Source: Aurantiochytrium sp. KH105 (Eukaryota > Sar > Bigyra > Thraustochytrida > Thraustochytriidae). Taken from it: a stretch of 64,000 nt of DNA. The DNA lies in the NCBI GenBank assembly GCA_003116975.1, contig BGKB01000140.1, positions 62,001 through 126,000 of the forward strand, read 5' to 3'. The position numbers and the translations under genes were made by a program. Positions 30,925 to 41,100 of this stretch are shown in pieces (positions within the stretch are counted from its first letter, which is position 1; every line of letters starts with the position of its first letter). The notes beneath the pieces were generated by a model. It did not search any database and was not told the DNA's origin. It saw nothing but the letters and a program-made list of their open reading frames with translations.

Positions 30925-33900
30925 CTACTGGTTGACGGCAATGTTTTGATCAGCTCGAGAACGCTTCTTGGACTTTTCGAGCTTGTCAGCGCGCTTGTTT
31001 GCAGCAGCGGTCTTTTCCTCATACTTGAGACGCTTAATGTGGTCCTTGTTGGAGGTGCGTGTGACGGTGGAGACGCCATCCACGAATTTTGTGCGAAAGA
31101 TCACGTTGGCATTGTTGAACATGCCCTCCTTGAGAGACACAACGATGAACTGGGAATGGGCAAAGTGCGTGCGCAACATCTGGCCAATGTTCTGAGTGTG
31201 AGAAAGATCGAGCGCAGCATCGACCTCATCGAGAATGTACATGGGGGCCGGCTTGAAGAGCAGGAGCGCGAGGATGAGCGAAAGCGCGAGCAGGGAGCGC
31301 TGGCCACCACTGAGCTCGGTGAGCGACTTTTTCCATGTCTCGCCAAAGGCCACGCGCACTTCAAGGCCATCGCGGATCGTCCCGCCCTCTGGGGGCTCGA
31401 GCTTGGCTTGGGTGCCTGGCAAGAGGGTCGAGAAGATCGATCCAAAGTCGGCATTAACCTTTTCCCAAGAGGTTTGCAGAGCCTGCTCTGCCTTGGTGTC
31501 AAGGTCCTTGATGACACGCTCGATGGTTTTGCGGTCCTTCTCGATGATGGTGCGTTTGCGATTGAGATCCTCGTACTCTTGCTCGGCCTTGTCAATCATA
31601 CCCATGACTTTTTTGTTGACGTTGCGCGACATTTTGTTTTGCGCAGCGTCGAGCTCGGCTAGACGTTTCTTCGCCTGCGACGGATTGCGAGCCGTAAAGT
31701 CGTAGTCGGTGTGCGGCTTGCCGAAGAATTGCTCCTCCGAAGCGATCCAGGGGTTCTTGGCCCTGAGATGTTTCCCCTCGCGAGCCGCGTCGCGCGAGTT
31801 GACGTCAATGCGCTTCTTGTCGCTCTCGAGCTCCTTGGTCTTGAGCTCGCAGGCCTGCATGCGGTCCTCCATCTTAGCCCGGGACTTGGCGATCTTTCCA
31901 AGTTCTGCGCGGCAGGCATCGAGTTCTGCGCGGCACGCCTCGAGCGCCGCGAGGGCTTCTTGATGGGCTTCCTTGTGCTGATTGACGTCGGCTTCGAGAG
32001 CATCGAGCTCCTCCTGCCCATCGGAGGTCTGCGTCTGTGAGGCAAGAAGAGATTCCTCCATGGAGGCTTCCTCCTTGTCAAGATCCTCGAGGGCGAGCTC
32101 GGCGCTATCAGCGGCGCCTTGTGCCTTTTGGTACTGTCCCTCTGCGGCAGAAAACTGATCTTTGGCTTGCTGCAGAGCGTTTTGCGCCTTTGTGATGAGA
32201 TTGCTGCGCGCAGCCTCCATGTCTTTCATTTCCTCCTCCATGGCTGCGGCATCGGCGAGCGCCTTTTCCCGACGTTCGCCTGCGGCCGCAATGCCTTCCG
32301 TGAGGGTTGAGAGAGTCGTTTCGAGGCCCTCTTGCTTTTGCAAGAGCTGTGCAAACGGGGTAGACCCAATGCGCTCCTTGACGAGGCCGAGTTCGTGGCG
32401 GGCGAGGTCGAGCTTGGAGGATGCTTTGGCGTATGCCTTGGCAGAGGCAGTCCAACCTGCGAGTTTACGCTTGCCATCTGCGATTTCCTTTTCTGCACTA
32501 GCCACCTGAGCGCGAAACTCGCGCAAGCGTTGGAGTTGGGCAAGCGCAGAGCCGCGAGTAGAGCGTGATCCGCCCGAGAGGGTACCCTGGGGATCAAAGG
32601 CATCGCCGTCGAGCGTCACGCTCTTGACACTGACTCGCTTGTCGAAGGTGACTGACCGCGCCGTGGTAAGGGAGTCGCACACCAAGGTGGTGCCGAAGAC
32701 GTATTCCATGGCGCGCGCAACCTCGTCATCGAAGCCAACCAGAGACAGAGCGCTTTGTGCAGTACCGTTGCGCTCAGCAGCAATCTCGCCTGCGGCCTGG
32801 AGCTTGGACTCCGCGATTGGTTTGGAGGCAACCTTGTCAAGAGGAATGATGGTGACGCGACGCTTGAGCTTGCCCTTGTCGAGAAGGGCCTTGCCGGTAT
32901 CCACCGCGTCCACAACGACCTGGAAGAGTTTCCCCCCCGCGACGACCTCAAGAGCCGGGGCATGCGACTTGTCCGGGACATCAATGAGGCTAGCCACGGT
33001 GCCCTTCACCTTGGAGCGGTCAAAGTCCGCCGAAGGGTCGGCGTACTCAAAGTCAAAGGCCGTGAGCTGGGCTGCGAGCTGTTCCGCCTTGTCCTTGGCC
33101 TCGACGAGTTCACTGGCCTTGGCCTCGAGACCGGCCTCGAGGTCCGCGGCGGCTTCAGGGTTGTAGTCGATGGCGGATACCTCTGCCTCGAGAGCGGCGA
33201 CGGCACGCGTGTACTTTTCGAGCTCGTTCTGGGACTTTGAATTGGCAGACTTTGCCTTCTTCACCTGGGCAGCGACGGCCTTGAGGTCTTTCTTGGCGTG
33301 ATCCAGCTTCATCTTTTGCTGCGTAACCTCTGTTGCGGCGGCCTCGGCGGCGCTTCGCAGACCGACGAGCTTTTCTTCCATGGTGAGTTGCTGGGCGTCG
33401 CCATCTTCGCCATCGGCGGCGCTGTTGTCGAGGCCTGCGTTGGCGGCCTGCAGGGCGAGCTGCGCATTGCTGAGAGTCCGTTTGGCGGCAGCATAGTTGG
33501 CCGCCTCGGCTTCGAGCGCGCTCTTGGCCTGGTCAATGCGGGTGCGCGCCGCGACGCGCAGGTCGGCGAAGGCAGCTTGCTGGTCGATCATGGACTGCTG
33601 CTTGGCCTGGAGCTTGGCCTGCTTGGCCTTGACGTTCTCGAAACGCGAGGTGCCCTTGACAAGGACCTTGGAAGCCTCGTCTTCACGAGCCGCGAGCTTC
33701 TCGACGCGCTTTTCGAGCTTCTTTACAGCCTCACCTCCGATTGCGGCCTCGCTCTCGCGCATGTCCTCGAGAGTGGCCCGCATATCGTTCATTTCGGTCT
33801 CGAGCGCCTGAATCTGGTTCGCGAGAGTGCTCTCGTGCGCATCGGCGTCCGTGACGAGTTTAACACACTCGTAGTAGCGATGGGCAACGCAGAAGCGCTG

Positions 33901-34590
33901 CAGACGCTCGATTTCGGTGTTTTGACTGGCCCATTTCAGGTACGACTGCTTTTCGTTACGAAGCTTGTCGAGCTTGGGAGTGATTTCCTCTGCAAGGAGG
34001 GTTTCGATCTCGTCGACTTTGGTCTGCTTTTGCTCCATTTTCCGTTGTGCATCCGCTTTCTTGGACTCGTACATGCGCGTTCCGACAGCCTCCTCAATCA
34101 TGCCGAGGATCTCGGGCGGTTTCATGTTGAGAACCTTTGTGATGCGTCCTTGCATGATGAGAAAATGTGGATTGTTGACATTCAACTGCACGGAATGAAA
34201 GAGGTTTTGGACTTCTTTGGCCTGCACGCTGCGACCGTTAATGAGATATTTGTTGCGGCCTCCGATGACAACCTGACGGGTGACCGTGATTTCGTTGTCG
34301 TTCTCGTACCCGACGGGGGCGCGCTCCCGGTCGGCATTGTTGAAGACGATGGAGACACTTGCTTTGGTGACACCAGATTGGCCCTGCTTATACACAAGGC
34401 CCTGAAGGTTTGCAACACGGACCTGGCTCAGTTGGGTGATGCCAAGCACAAAGCAAATGGAGTCCAAAATGTTTGACTTGCCGCTGCCGTTCAGACCGGT
34501 GATGGCATTGAACTGTGGATCAAAGTCCGGCACAACGGTGCGATTTGCGTACGACTTGAACCCATCGACGATGATCTCCTTGATGAACAT
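30925..34590 (-). CDS. SMC2: Condensin subunit SMC2
   Basis: ATPase core of condensin, pairs with SMC4 to compact chromosomes. Single exon, 1221 aa, near the ~1200-residue norm. It starts MFIKEIIVDGFKSYANRTVV, the SMC2 N-terminus, with Walker A GLNGSGKSNILDSICFVLG and the SMC2-type block LQGLVYKQGQSGVTKASVSI. Coiled coils occupy about 170-500 and 680-1010. The hinge lies around 520-670 (VKGTVASLIDVPD, LEVVAGGKLFQVVVD, YVFGTTLVCD). Near the C-terminus are the ABC signature LSGGQRSLLALSLILA and Walker B YILDEVDAALDLSHTQN, ending in a Lys/Arg-rich tail. All ATPase motifs are intact. It is divergent to the SNAPIN-like gene. Confidence 0.98.
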   Translation of the reverse strand: MFIKEIIVDGFKSYANRTVVPDFDPQFNAITGLNGSGKSNILDSICFVLGITQLSQVRVANLQGLVYKQGQSGVTKASVSIVFNNADRERAPVGYENDNEITVTRQVVIGGRNKYLINGRSVQAKEVQNLFHSVQLNVNNPHFLIMQGRITKVLNMKPPEILGMIEEAVGTRMYESKKADAQRKMEQKQTKVDEIETLLAEEITPKLDKLRNEKQSYLKWASQNTEIERLQRFCVAHRYYECVKLVTDADAHESTLANQIQALETEMNDMRATLEDMRESEAAIGGEAVKKLEKRVEKLAAREDEASKVLVKGTSRFENVKAKQAKLQAKQQSMIDQQAAFADLRVAARTRIDQAKSALEAEAANYAAAKRTLSNAQLALQAANAGLDNSAADGEDGDAQQLTMEEKLVGLRSAAEAAATEVTQQKMKLDHAKKDLKAVAAQVKKAKSANSKSQNELEKYTRAVAALEAEVSAIDYNPEAAADLEAGLEAKASELVEAKDKAEQLAAQLTAFDFEYADPSADFDRSKVKGTVASLIDVPDKSHAPALEVVAGGKLFQVVVDAVDTGKALLDKGKLKRRVTIIPLDKVASKPIAESKLQAAGEIAAERNGTAQSALSLVGFDDEVARAMEYVFGTTLVCDSLTTARSVTFDKRVSVKSVTLDGDAFDPQGTLSGGSRSTRGSALAQLQRLREFRAQVASAEKEIADGKRKLAGWTASAKAYAKASSKLDLARHELGLVKERIGSTPFAQLLQKQEGLETTLSTLTEGIAAAGERREKALADAAAMEEEMKDMEAARSNLITKAQNALQQAKDQFSAAEGQYQKAQGAADSAELALEDLDKEEASMEESLLASQTQTSDGQEELDALEADVNQHKEAHQEALAALEACRAELDACRAELGKIAKSRAKMEDRMQACELKTKELESDKKRIDVNSRDAAREGKHLRAKNPWIASEEQFFGKPHTDYDFTARNPSQAKKRLAELDAAQNKMSRNVNKKVMGMIDKAEQEYEDLNRKRTIIEKDRKTIERVIKDLDTKAEQALQTSWEKVNADFGSIFSTLLPGTQAKLEPPEGGTIRDGLEVRVAFGETWKKSLTELSGGQRSLLALSLILALLLFKPAPMYILDEVDAALDLSHTQNIGQMLRTHFAHSQFIVVSLKEGMFNNANVIFRTKFVDGVSTVTRTSNKDHIKRLKYEEKTAAANKRADKLEKSKKRSRADQNIAVNQ

Positions 34591-34749
34591 CTTCCTTGTA
34601 TCCTTGTCGTGTTCGTGGTGGTGGTGTTACGCGACGGTTTGCCGCGGTCCAAGACCTGAGATAGATTGCTGCTCGAACGTCCCGTGCGACCTCGAAGGGC
34701 TCGAAGGTCGTATACTCGCTCGGGTTGGCCGAGCTGTTTGACGATGTGC

Positions 34750-34777
34750 GCGCACTGCGCACTGCGCACTGCGCACT
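34750..34777. repeat. GCGCACT heptanucleotide repeat, four copies
   Basis: Four perfect head-to-tail GCGCACT units about 160 bp upstream of the SMC2 start codon. Confidence 0.95.
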
Positions 34778-35228
34778 GCGATTGCCTCGGCTGCTCACCC
34801 GCCCCGCGCACGCCGCCCGAGTCCGCGGTCGTTGCTGTTCTAGCTCTGCTGCGGCAGCTCCCAAAATTCTGGCGGTTGCATCGCGACCCCACTGGAGACC
34901 TCTTGCCTGCTTGTGCAGGGCTCGGAGGATTCCGGAGATTCCTCAATTCCATACCTGCCCACCTAGGGCCCTGTCTCACAAGATTTACCGATTTACCCGA
35001 ACTGACAATTGACCCTGTGCTGCTGCTGTGCTGCTACTGCTATTATGATTCCGGCAGCGAGCGAGCGATCGCGGTGTCCCTTTGCGCAGCGCAACGATGC
35101 TGCATCCGCGTTGCTACCACGATCGCAAATTTTCGGCTTGATTGCCTTGCCTCGCACGTCATTTTATCGACGCAAAAAGAAAGAAACAAAAGAGAGAACT
35201 TCAACTTTTGAGGCAAATCCAATAGACA

Positions 35229-35232
<4 letters not shown>

Positions 35233-35268
<36 letters not shown>
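35233..35268. repeat. AGC triplet repeat, twelve copies
   Basis: Twelve perfect AGC units in the upstream region of the SNAPIN-like gene, noncoding by all other evidence. Confidence 0.95.
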
Positions 35269-35269
<1 letters not shown>

Positions 35270-35520
35270 CCAAAGGCGCGGCTGGCGCGCGACGGGCGCT
35301 GCGACGCCAAGCGCGTCCAGGAAGGAGAGCAGGAGTTCTGTGTGGAGGTGGCGCCGCAGCGTAAACTCTTTTTCTGTTCGAAAAGTCAGCTCGAGCAGAA
35401 AGATTCGGCTTGGCCAAGAGCGGGCTGCTGCCGTGCTTGCTTGCGTGCGTGCAGACGCGGAGGCGCGGAGACGCGTAGGCAGACATCCTGTGAGGCAGAC
35501 CCGTCAGCTAGCTCACGACG

Positions 35521-36047
35521 ATGGAATCTGAGAGCACTAGCGAGAGTGTCGATGAAAACGAGACTCGTCGCAGCGACGAAGAGGTAGAGGCTCGTAAAAG
35601 CGAAAGCAACTCGACGAAGAACGTTGACAACGATGCAGAAGCTTCTCAGGAGGCGAGCGCGCGAAAAGCAGGCGAGCTAGAGCACGAGTTTGTGACGGTA
35701 GGTGAGAATTGGCAAACACTCGCGACGTGCATTCTGAAATTGACGAAAATGATTGACTTGCGCAGGGCATGGTGAAGCAATTTCTTCCGATGGTCGAGGC
35801 ATGTGACAAGCAAGCGTATGCAGTTGCGGCTAGCCAGGAGGCTTTGCTTGCCAAGATCCGTGAGGTAGATCGAATGTTGCAAGGCTTTGCTTCGGAAGAC
35901 TCGCCGCTCGCGCCGAGTCTCGAGGCTCGCGCAGAAAAGTTGAGGGAGACACGGACGCGTCTCGCCAGTTTGAACGACCGGCTTCGCATTGTACAACGCC
36001 GTCTCCTCTCTGTAACGGTACAACTCCAATCGCAGTCCTCGTCATGA
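35521..36047 (+). CDS. SNAPIN-like subunit of BLOC-1/BORC
   Basis: Small coiled-coil protein expected in the BLOC-1 and BORC complexes, which act in lysosome-related organelle biogenesis and lysosome positioning. Two exons: 35521-35697 and 35766-36047, with a 68-bp GT-AG intron in phase 0. Product 152 aa. Exon 1 encodes an acidic Ser/Glu-rich leader ending ELEHEFVT. Exon 2 encodes the helical core: VKQFLPMVEACDKQAYAVAA, SQEALLAKIREVDRML, then LEARAEKLRETRTRLASLND and RLRIVQRRLLSV. The order 'PxVxxxDxxxxAVxxSQxxLxxxI ... LxxxRxRLxxxNxxLxxxQxRL' matches the SNAPIN pattern. The last codons and 3' flank are duplicated downstream. The assignment is from pattern and length. Confidence 0.78.
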
Positions 36048-36240
36048 CACGGTTGTACTCGCTCAGAAATCAGACTCGTGTTCGCTCTTGTTGCATAATT
36101 TATTACTTGTATAAATGATCTAAAATCAAGACACTTCAATCGCAGCCTTCGTCATGACACGGTTGTACTCGCTTAGAAACCAGACTCGTCTTTGCTCGTG
36201 CTGCACGATTTATTACTTGTAAATGATCCAAATCCAAGAC
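36024..36240 (+). repeat. Tandem duplication of the SNAPIN-like gene's 3' end, about 110 bp per copy
   Basis: Copy 1 (36024-36132) includes the last eight codons, the stop and the 3' flank. Copy 2 (36134-36240) repeats it with roughly 10-15% differences and small indels. Shared landmarks are CAATCGCAG, TCATGACACGGTTGTACTCG and ATTTATTACTTGTA. The second copy adds no usable coding sequence and probably duplicates the polyadenylation region. Confidence 0.93.
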
Positions 36241-37385
36241 CGCTTGAGCCCAGATTTTATTTACTCTGGTCCTCGCGGCTTTCGCTGGACTCAGTCCCAT
36301 GTCATCCGAAAAGTTTTTAAGCACGCACATGTTCAAGAATTGCTCTGGTGCTTGCAACAAGTCTATCTTATCTGGCCACGAAAGATCGGTCTTACTTGCT
36401 TGCTAGTTTTCCCGCTTGGTTGCTCGTCTGCTTTGTTCTAATTCTACTTGATTGCTTTGTTTCTTGTTGCTTGCATGCGATGTGGTTGATTCCTTTCAAG
36501 TTCTTTCTTCTCAATATTTGCTCGATCCCTCGCTTGTTCAGGTTGCTTGGTTCGCTTGCTTGCTCAGGTTGCTTGCTCTGCGGCCTCACCTCATGTCGCC
36601 GCCTTGTTGCTGCTGACGCACGCACGGGCCACACGCGCGCACGCACATCCGCACGCACGCACGCACGCACGCCAAGGCCCCTTCCAAGTGCACCCAGCGA
36701 GAAAAGTAACCAACCCACATAGAGACAGAGAGAGAAGAGCAGAGAATGAAGGAAAGAAAAGGAGAGAAGAGCAGAGAAAAGGAATCGAAAAGGAAAGAAA
36801 AGAAAGAAAGTACTACGACTACTAATGTGCCGCCACCGCCGCCGCCGCCTCCGCCCTGGGCCTGCGCCGGCTCCGCAGCCGCGCGGGCGGCCGACCTTGG
36901 GCCTCGGGCGGGCCGCAGCTCCGGGCGAGCGCTCGCGAGGGCGCGGGCCCGAGGCGGCCGACGCCTGCCTCCCCGCGTGCTGCAGACGGCGGGAGAACTC
37001 CGAAGAACTCGACTCGAAAGGAGAAAGAGCTTCCCGCCGGAAGCACCATAGGGCCCCGCCACCGCAAACCGTAAAAGGGGCCAGCCCGGACCAGAGCTCA
37101 AGCGCAAGCGAGCGCCGCCAAAGCGCAAGTCGAGCAAACGCGCGCGCAAGGGCTCTTCTCTCTCTATGCCAGGAACCGCCGCGCCAGCGCCCAGGTGCCT
37201 GGCTGACGAGAATGAAGAAACCAACCCGGGCAAGCAGGCAGGCACGCAGGCAGGCAGGCTGGCACGGCGCAAGTCGAACATACAGCCAGCGCCAGTTCGA
37301 GTCGAGCGAGCTCGAGTTCAAGTTCTAGTTCAAGCTCAAGCTCAAGTTCAAATTCAAGTTCGCGCGAGTTCAAATCAAGTTTCCT

Positions 37386-37425
<40 letters not shown>

Positions 37426-37721
37426 TCCTTCCTTCCTTCCTTCCTTCCTTCCTTCCGGAGAGGAGCGGGCGCAGGATCGAGAAGCGGGGTCGCGGCAGAG
37501 AGGAAAGAAAGCAAAGACGCTTCTCCGCCCCGCTCGCTGGAGACGGTCGCTGCGCGGGCGAGCGAGGACGCGGACGCGCAGCCGCGGCGCGCGCGCGAGC
37601 GAGCGAGAGATCGACCGAGCGAGCGAGCGAGCGAGCGTGCGTGCGTGCGTGCGAGCGAGCGAGAGCGGCCGCGCGCGCGGGCGAGTGCGTGCGAGGCGCG
37701 CTAGGGCGGGATCGCGTCTGT
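36241..37721. other. Long upstream region of the DYRK kinase gene, repeat-rich
   Basis: No gene supported. Contents in order: T-rich stretch with GCTTG units (36360-36580), GCAC repeats (36651-36672), a purine-only GAGA/AAAG tract (36720-36812), GCC repeats near 36834, AAGTTC hexamer-like units (about 37293-37378), a TTTC/CTTC tract, and GAGC/GTGC repeats (37596-37666). Open frames here are repeat-derived. Confidence 0.65.
37380..37456. repeat. TTTC then CTTC tetranucleotide tract
   Basis: About 11 TTTC units pass directly into about 8 CTTC units, a strict pyrimidine tract on the plus strand. Confidence 0.93.
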
Positions 37722-38123
37722 GCGGCGAGGACTCGGCCCTCACGCGGCCGCGCATCTCATCGCATCTCGAGCCGCGCGGACGCTCGCGCCCGCGTGCCCG
37801 TCCTGCGCGCGCGGGCAGCCGCGAAGGGCCGTCCTACGGGCGCGCGGCGCCTCAACCCCAGCCCGCCACCGCCGCCGCCGCGCCGCGCGAGAACGGCGGG
37901 CATCGGTTGATTGAGCATGGAGANGCGGCGAGGACTCGCTTCTCACGCGGCCGCGCATCTCGTCTCACCTCGAGCCGCGCGGACGCTCGCGCCCGCGTGC
38001 TCGTCCTGCGCGCGCGCGGGCAGGCGCGAAGGGTCGTCGCGCGCGCGCGGCGCCTCGGCCCCAGCCCGCCGCCGCCGGCGCGCCGCGCGAGAACGGCGGG
38101 CATCGGTTGATTGAGCATGGAGA
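37722..38123 (+). repeat. About 200-bp tandem duplication spanning the kinase start codon, with an N at the junction
   Basis: Copy A is 37722-37923 and copy B is 37925-38123. Both start GCGGCGAGGACTCG, share ACGCGGCCGCGCATCTC and CGCGCGGACGCTCGCGCCCG, and end in GGTTGATTGAGCATGGAGA, so the ATG context is present twice 200 bp apart. Position 37924 is the only ambiguous base in the window and sits exactly at the junction. Copy A's ATG (37917) is not in frame with the kinase. Copy number may be wrong in the assembly. Confidence 0.92.
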
Positions 38124-41100
38124 TGGCCGGGTTCCGGCCGCCCGCCGGCGCGCGAGGCAACGCGACCGCCGCGCCGGCCGCGCGCGCGGGCGGGCGCACG
38201 GCGCTGGCCGTCGCGCAGCAGCGCGTCGCGCAGGAGGCCGCGCGCCAGGTCGGCGCCCGCGCCCTCGGCGGCCGCTGGCAGGACGACCAAGTGCACGCCG
38301 ACACGAGCCCCGCGGCGGCAGTGCACAAGGCGCAGGTGCACAGGGCGCAGGAGGCACAGCAGGACGCACAACAGAGGAGCGCCATGGCGCCGCCGTCGGC
38401 GCAGCCCATGCAGTCGGGGGAGGGCCGTATTCCTGTTGGGCACGGCCACATGCAAGGGCAAGGGCAAGGGCAAGTGCAAGTGCAAGTGCAAGCGGGTCAT
38501 CGCGAAGACGCCGTCGTGCGCAAGGCGACCGTGGCGCTGGCGCAGAGCTACCAGCAGTGCTCGACGGATTTCAAGTACATGAAGAGCTTGAACCCGCGCC
38601 GGGCGCTCACCAAGGACTGCAAAGGGAAAAAGAATAATGGGCTCGACAATGAAGCCAATGACCTCATTCTCATCGTGAACGATGTCCTCAAAAGCTCTTC
38701 CTCCGGATGCAGATACACTGTGGCGGACATGCTGGGCCAGGGTTCGTTTGGTCAGGTTGCCAAATGCCGCGTGCAGGGCCTGAAATCGGTGGACCCAGCG
38801 GGCCATAACACAAGCCGCGCAGGGGAAAACCCCGCCACGAGCAACTCGAGAAACCCGTCGCCGCGAGAAGGCGCGGCTCCCTCCAAGGTGGCGAAACTTG
38901 CCAACGATGACGGATCGCCCTCGACCCCGACGACCTCGATGATGATGATGGTGATGGAGGACGATGATCGCTGCCGCGAAGAGGAGAATCCCGCTGTCAT
39001 GGACGAAAATCAGGCACCGGGCAACGCTGCAGAGTCAAAGTCCCCATCGCCTGATGAACAAGGCAGGTGCCGCGGAGTTGACCGCGAGGGCGGCGATGAC
39101 GATGACCAAGGGGCGGATGACTCGTATGATTCAAGCGGACCGCTTCGCGAAGGCGGATATGCCGCGGTCAAGGTCATCAAGAACAAGACGGCCTATCACA
39201 ACCAGGCACTGGTGGAAACGAAAATTCTCCGCTTGCTCAACGCAGAGGAGCGCGCCTTACGAGGCAACGGACGGCGTCGCATCGTGGAGCTCGTCGAATC
39301 TTTCGAGTGCAAGAACCATCTCTGCCTCGTGTTTGAGATGCTGTCAATGAACTTGTACGACCTCATCAAACTGAACAAATTCCGCGGACTCCCCATGGGG
39401 TTCATCCGCTCCTGCGTGCATCAGATCCTGGACGCCTTGCAAGTCCTGGCTCGAGTGGATGTGGTGCACTGCGACCTCAAGCCGGAGAACATTCTCATTG
39501 AGAGCGTTGGGCGCGCGCGCGTAAAGCTCATCGACTTTGGATCTTCATGCTTTTCCAACCAGACCGTGTACACATACATTCAGTCGCGTTTTTATCGCGC
39601 GCCCGAGGTGCTGGTGGGCATGCCGTACGGGCCTGCGATCGACATGTGGTCGTTGGGTTGCGTTGCGGCAGAGCTGTACATTGGACTTCCCATTTTCCCT
39701 GGCGTTTCGGAGCACAACCAACTCTGCCGCATTCAGGAAACAGTCGGAGAGATGCCCACGCATTTGCTCGATCGCGCAAAGGAGACACGCAAGTTCTACA
39801 CACGATATGCGGAACGTGGCGGCGCGTGCAGCTGGCGACTCAAGTCCGCAAAAGTATGGGCGCTTGAACAGCGTCTTGAAAAGGTGGAGCGTACGAAGCG
39901 CTATGTGCGTCAGATTTTGCTCGAGGATATCGTGCACAAGTGTGCGACGCGCGCTGACGCCGACGATCCTTCTCGTCCGGGGCGTAGCGAGCGGCTTGCT
40001 CAGGTGCTCAAGCCATGGGATGGAAAGGAACCTTTGCCGACAACAAAGGAGTCGCGTCGCACACGTACGCGTGAATCCTTTTTGGATTTCTTGCGTGGGC
40101 TCTTGCAGCTCGATCCCACGGAGCGCTGGACTGCGGTCCAGGCGCGTGGGCATCCCTTTGTGCGTAACATCCGGCAGCAGAGCGCGTACGAGGCTCCGAG
40201 CGTGTCTGTGGTAAACGCGGCAGCATCAAAGACTGCGCCGCCATCGTTTGCCAAAGGATCGTCTTGCTCGTCCCCGATGTCAGCTTCCACGAGCGGCGCC
40301 GCGTCGGCGGCTGCAATCGCAGCAGCAGCCACTGCAGCTCCGACAGCTGGCGCTCCATCCTCAATGTTGGAAAAGGGCGAAGCTGCAGCGCTTCATCAGG
40401 AGGCCATTCGCTCACCGCGAAAGGGTACCGAAGACGATGCAGGCCGCAACCTCGCCATGCCATCTCGACACGCAGAGCAGAGCCCGTCCATGGCCTCGGT
40501 AAATTCGGCCGCCGCCCCATTGAAAGTCTCCCCGATGGGATCGTACGGTGCGAGCGAATCGGACGCAGAGGGTCTATCCAAGGACGCCAACCACCTGAGG
40601 CCTGCAGATGTTCCCGATATTGGTTCCTTTGATTCACGGGACAGCAGCACAGTGGAGTTTTCTCCTTCCTCGGCCACGACGCAGGACTACCAAGCGAGCG
40701 CGGGGACCACGGCAAAGGGGGGTGGTATCGGGGCAAAGCCTCGCACGCCGGGGCGCCACGCGGAGAGCGTGCGGACCCCTCGACATCACGCGCAGTATCT
40801 ATCGTATTCGAGTTCTGGACAGTACATGCCCCCGCACGGTTCCCCCATGGTTTCGAGCTTTGGACGATCGAGCGTGCCGAGCATCAGCACACGAGGACTC
40901 GATTATTCGAACCGTCCACGCGTCGATTCCGATGCGAGTTTGACGCCGCGCTCGCCTTACTCGATGATCTCGCCGTTAAGTCGCCCGTGCCATCCGTATC
41001 CTTCTTCGCATCAAGCCTCGTGGGATGCCATGGCTTCTGGAGGTTACCTGGGCGTCGATATGCGGCAAGTTTCGGGACCGGGAGGGATGCCGGTTCTGCC

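Larger units (their letters stand above)
34591..35520. other. Divergent intergenic region between SMC2 and the SNAPIN-like gene
   Basis: Holds two promoters and the leaders. It contains a heptamer repeat and a triplet repeat listed separately. No further gene seen. Confidence 0.7.
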
